A DNA stretch of 64,000 nucleotides. It comes from Vigna angularis. Taxonomy: Eukaryota > Streptophyta > Magnoliopsida > Fabales > Fabaceae. The notes below the pieces were generated by a model that did no database searches, was not told the origin of the DNA, and saw nothing but the letters and a program-made list of their open reading frames with translations. Of the stretch, positions 62,018 to 64,000 are shown piece by piece. Each line of letters begins with the position of its first letter. Within the stretch, counting starts at the first letter, position 1. The stretch spans positions 24,038,501-24,102,500 of the forward strand of contig NC_068970.1 in assembly GCF_016808095.1 (NCBI RefSeq), read 5' to 3'. Position numbers and translations under genes: made by a program.

Positions 62018-62951
62018 ATTAAATAATTATAAATAAATAATAGTTATTTATTTTAAAAAAATTAAATATCCTAAAAAATGTATTGTATTAATTATTTGTT
62101 ATTTTTTAAATTTTACTATTTTAAATAATTTTTACCAAAAAATATATTACTCATAAATATCATTTCATATTATTTTTACCATTAAGAACAATTTGATAAA
62201 TCTTATCAAAACATTTTTTTAATCTATCACATCATTTAATCTCTCACAAACTTTACTTCAAAGTTCACTCTCAATCACCTCCAAATCTTTTAATTTTTCA
62301 AATGAGCATTTGAAAATCCAAACTCTTGAAAGTGATCGATTTCAATATCTTTGTTACTTAAACTCTTACACGATAGAGAATTAACTTGATCTCTTCTTCA
62401 CTCTTTCAACCATGATATTGTTGTACATGTATTTAATGTTATTGTTTGAGCAACATTTCCATCACTTAACTGACATGACCTAGTTTTTTCTCATTCTACA
62501 AAATATTACTTTATCATTTGTAAGATTATGTATACTTCAATATCAATAATACAATCATGTATAAATATTTACTCATAAACAATAACTACAATATACTCAA
62601 TTCAATTTTCTTATCAAATTCAAGGGTTTGAATAGATATTTTAATTCAATAAAAAAAATACAAGGTAAAATATAATAAATGTTCTACTAACTCATTTACA
62701 TGCATCTTACTTAGTATTTTCAACCCATTCAACTTAAAATTACTAATTTAATTAATATTTATTACCATTTACCACTCACTTCAAAATTTATAGACACAAG
62801 TATAAGTTTAAAAAAAGTCCAAACTAATTAGCTTCTAAATATTCCATTCAAAAGTAAAAAATATCACTACAACCTTAACTATTATAAATTCATCTTCTTC
62901 CTTTATGCATTTACTATTTCAACTTTGTTCTAACCTCAAATCTATCAACAT
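62018..62951. other. AT-rich intergenic DNA
   Basis: Nothing recognised. Confidence 0.45.
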
Positions 62952-63330
62952 TGTTAGAATTAATCACTACATCGAAGGTATTGTCCATTTTTTAGTCTAG
63001 ATCCGTCGTGATTTTGTCTTTAAAAGGTGTATCAAAGGGTTGTAAAAGAAAAGAATATTTAAACTATCTTGAGTCTCAACTTCTAAGCAATGTGGAACTA
63101 TTGTCTCTCAATTGAGAGGACTAGGGGAGTTTTCATTTTTACAAACAACATCAATGTTCTTACAAGGCTAAGATCACCCTATAAACACCCTTCAAATTCC
63201 TTCTAGCAAAAACTTCTTTCTCTTCAAACCAAAATGTCATAGGACTTGGATGTAGCCTCAAACTAAAAAGTGGTGTACTTCCAACTTCACGTCTTCAAGT
63301 CGAGATGTTCTCGGTCAATGTCTCTTCAAG
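62952..63330. mobile_element. Possible LTR or TRIM-like fragment
   Basis: Starts TGTTAGAATTAATCACTACA, then TCGAAGGTATTGTCC, in the style of plant LTR/TRIM starts (TGTTAGA...CACATCG). A less AT-rich stretch follows containing the hairpin-like CTCAATTGAGAG (63107). A clear CA end, primer site or target duplication was not found, so class and right border are uncertain. Confidence 0.3.
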
Positions 63331-64000
63331 ACCAAGAAATTGTATATTTACATAAGACACTCTTATTCTCAAGTTAGCAACTAAGTCAAATAATAGTTAT
63401 AATAATGAATAGCTAAGTCATTTATTTCATGAACAATGCTATTTATAATTTGTTTATGGATTCTTACTTGGTTGGACTTTGGCCATACAATTAATTACTA
63501 TGATTAATCTCTTTATGATCTATGTAATATATTTTAGTTTTTCATCATTGCTACAACATAATAAGGTTGAGATTATCTATGTCACAATAGGTCAAGATGA
63601 TCCAAGTCACAATAGGCAAACACAATCCATTATATTAATTTAGATTGACTATATTTAACCAACTCCTAATAATATTTACGACCATTGAAAAAAGAAAAAA
63701 AAATCAAGAAACTTATTAAAAAGTCACATAAAATTTAAGTTCAGAAAAATGAATTTTTTAAACAAATAAATATAACTAGTTATATATAATATGATTTCTC
63801 AACTTAAAATATGAAAACGTTTATTCTTTATTTATTATATATTTTTTCATTTAAATTTTAAAAAGATTGGTCTTACACACTATTGCTTTATATAGAAAGA
63901 TGATAAATTCTTTTAAGAGCAATGGCAATCCTCTAGTGGAAATTGAATAATCAATCTAAACTTGAAGCCCATGATTGTGACAAGTGGATATTTTTCTTCT
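63331..64000. other. AT-rich intergenic DNA to the window end
   Basis: AAGATGATCCAAGTCACAATAGG and similar words recur near 63570-63620 as a short local duplication (GTCACAATAGG twice). No gene. Confidence 0.4.

Overview
The window is nuclear DNA from a flowering plant, most probably a legume (Vigna/Phaseolus type). It is very AT-rich, has long (TA)n tracts, spliceosomal introns and plant-only gene families, and carries copia, Mutator-like, hAT and CACTA transposons. The legume assignment is inference from recognised repeat families and protein resemblance; no search was run.

Only three host protein genes can be supported. (1) 27806-34036, plus strand: a 13-exon gene for a 637-residue GT77 glycosyltransferase resembling arabinosyltransferase XEG113, a Golgi enzyme that extends arabinose chains on extensin hydroxyprolines. 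(2) 36312-37491, minus strand: a two-exon gene for a 179-residue Gly/Tyr/Pro/His-rich protein of the GRP-A3 type, with a 5'UTR intron and an upstream G-box. (3) 50627-53722, minus strand: a five-exon gene for a 648-residue half-size ABCG transporter closest to ABCG14. Two of the three are linked to wall or surface biology and one to hormone export, but nothing in the sequence says they are co-regulated.

The rest is mainly transposon-derived. Left end: a copia element (gag plus 5'LTR, minus strand) runs off the edge and sits in a decayed MULE gene (1203-1838). At 4.0-5.0 kb lies a putative AT-rich non-autonomous element. At 5.87-7.35 kb is a decayed copy of a CACTA accessory gene, followed by a 1-kb CACTA-like element (7532-8534). 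Next come a hAT-like MITE (9649-10136), a 1.2-kb long inverted repeat (11840-13020), a decayed tandem-repeat field (14.3-15.1 kb), a foldback with a retroelement-like priming site (18436-18640), a solo LTR (19252-19750), a hAT element with a perfect 8-bp target duplication (20555-22428) and a broken copia gag (25.0-25.3 kb).

The most striking object is a complete CACTA (En/Spm) transposon at 40280-46968. It has matching termini, a 3-bp GTC target duplication, a 92-bp tandem array and perfect long hairpins in its 5' subterminal region. Its TNP2 transposase gene is cut off after residue 452 by an internal deletion, yet it keeps an apparently intact 10-exon second gene with a Ulp1-like C-terminus. 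The 5.87-7.35 kb relic is a diverged copy of the same second gene, with introns retained.

The 47-50.5 kb and 53.9-64 kb stretches are AT-rich intergenic DNA with microsatellites, a 225-bp direct duplication, a diverged arm of the 12-kb inverted repeat and a few old repeats. No tRNA, rRNA, organelle insertion, virus or CRISPR array was seen.
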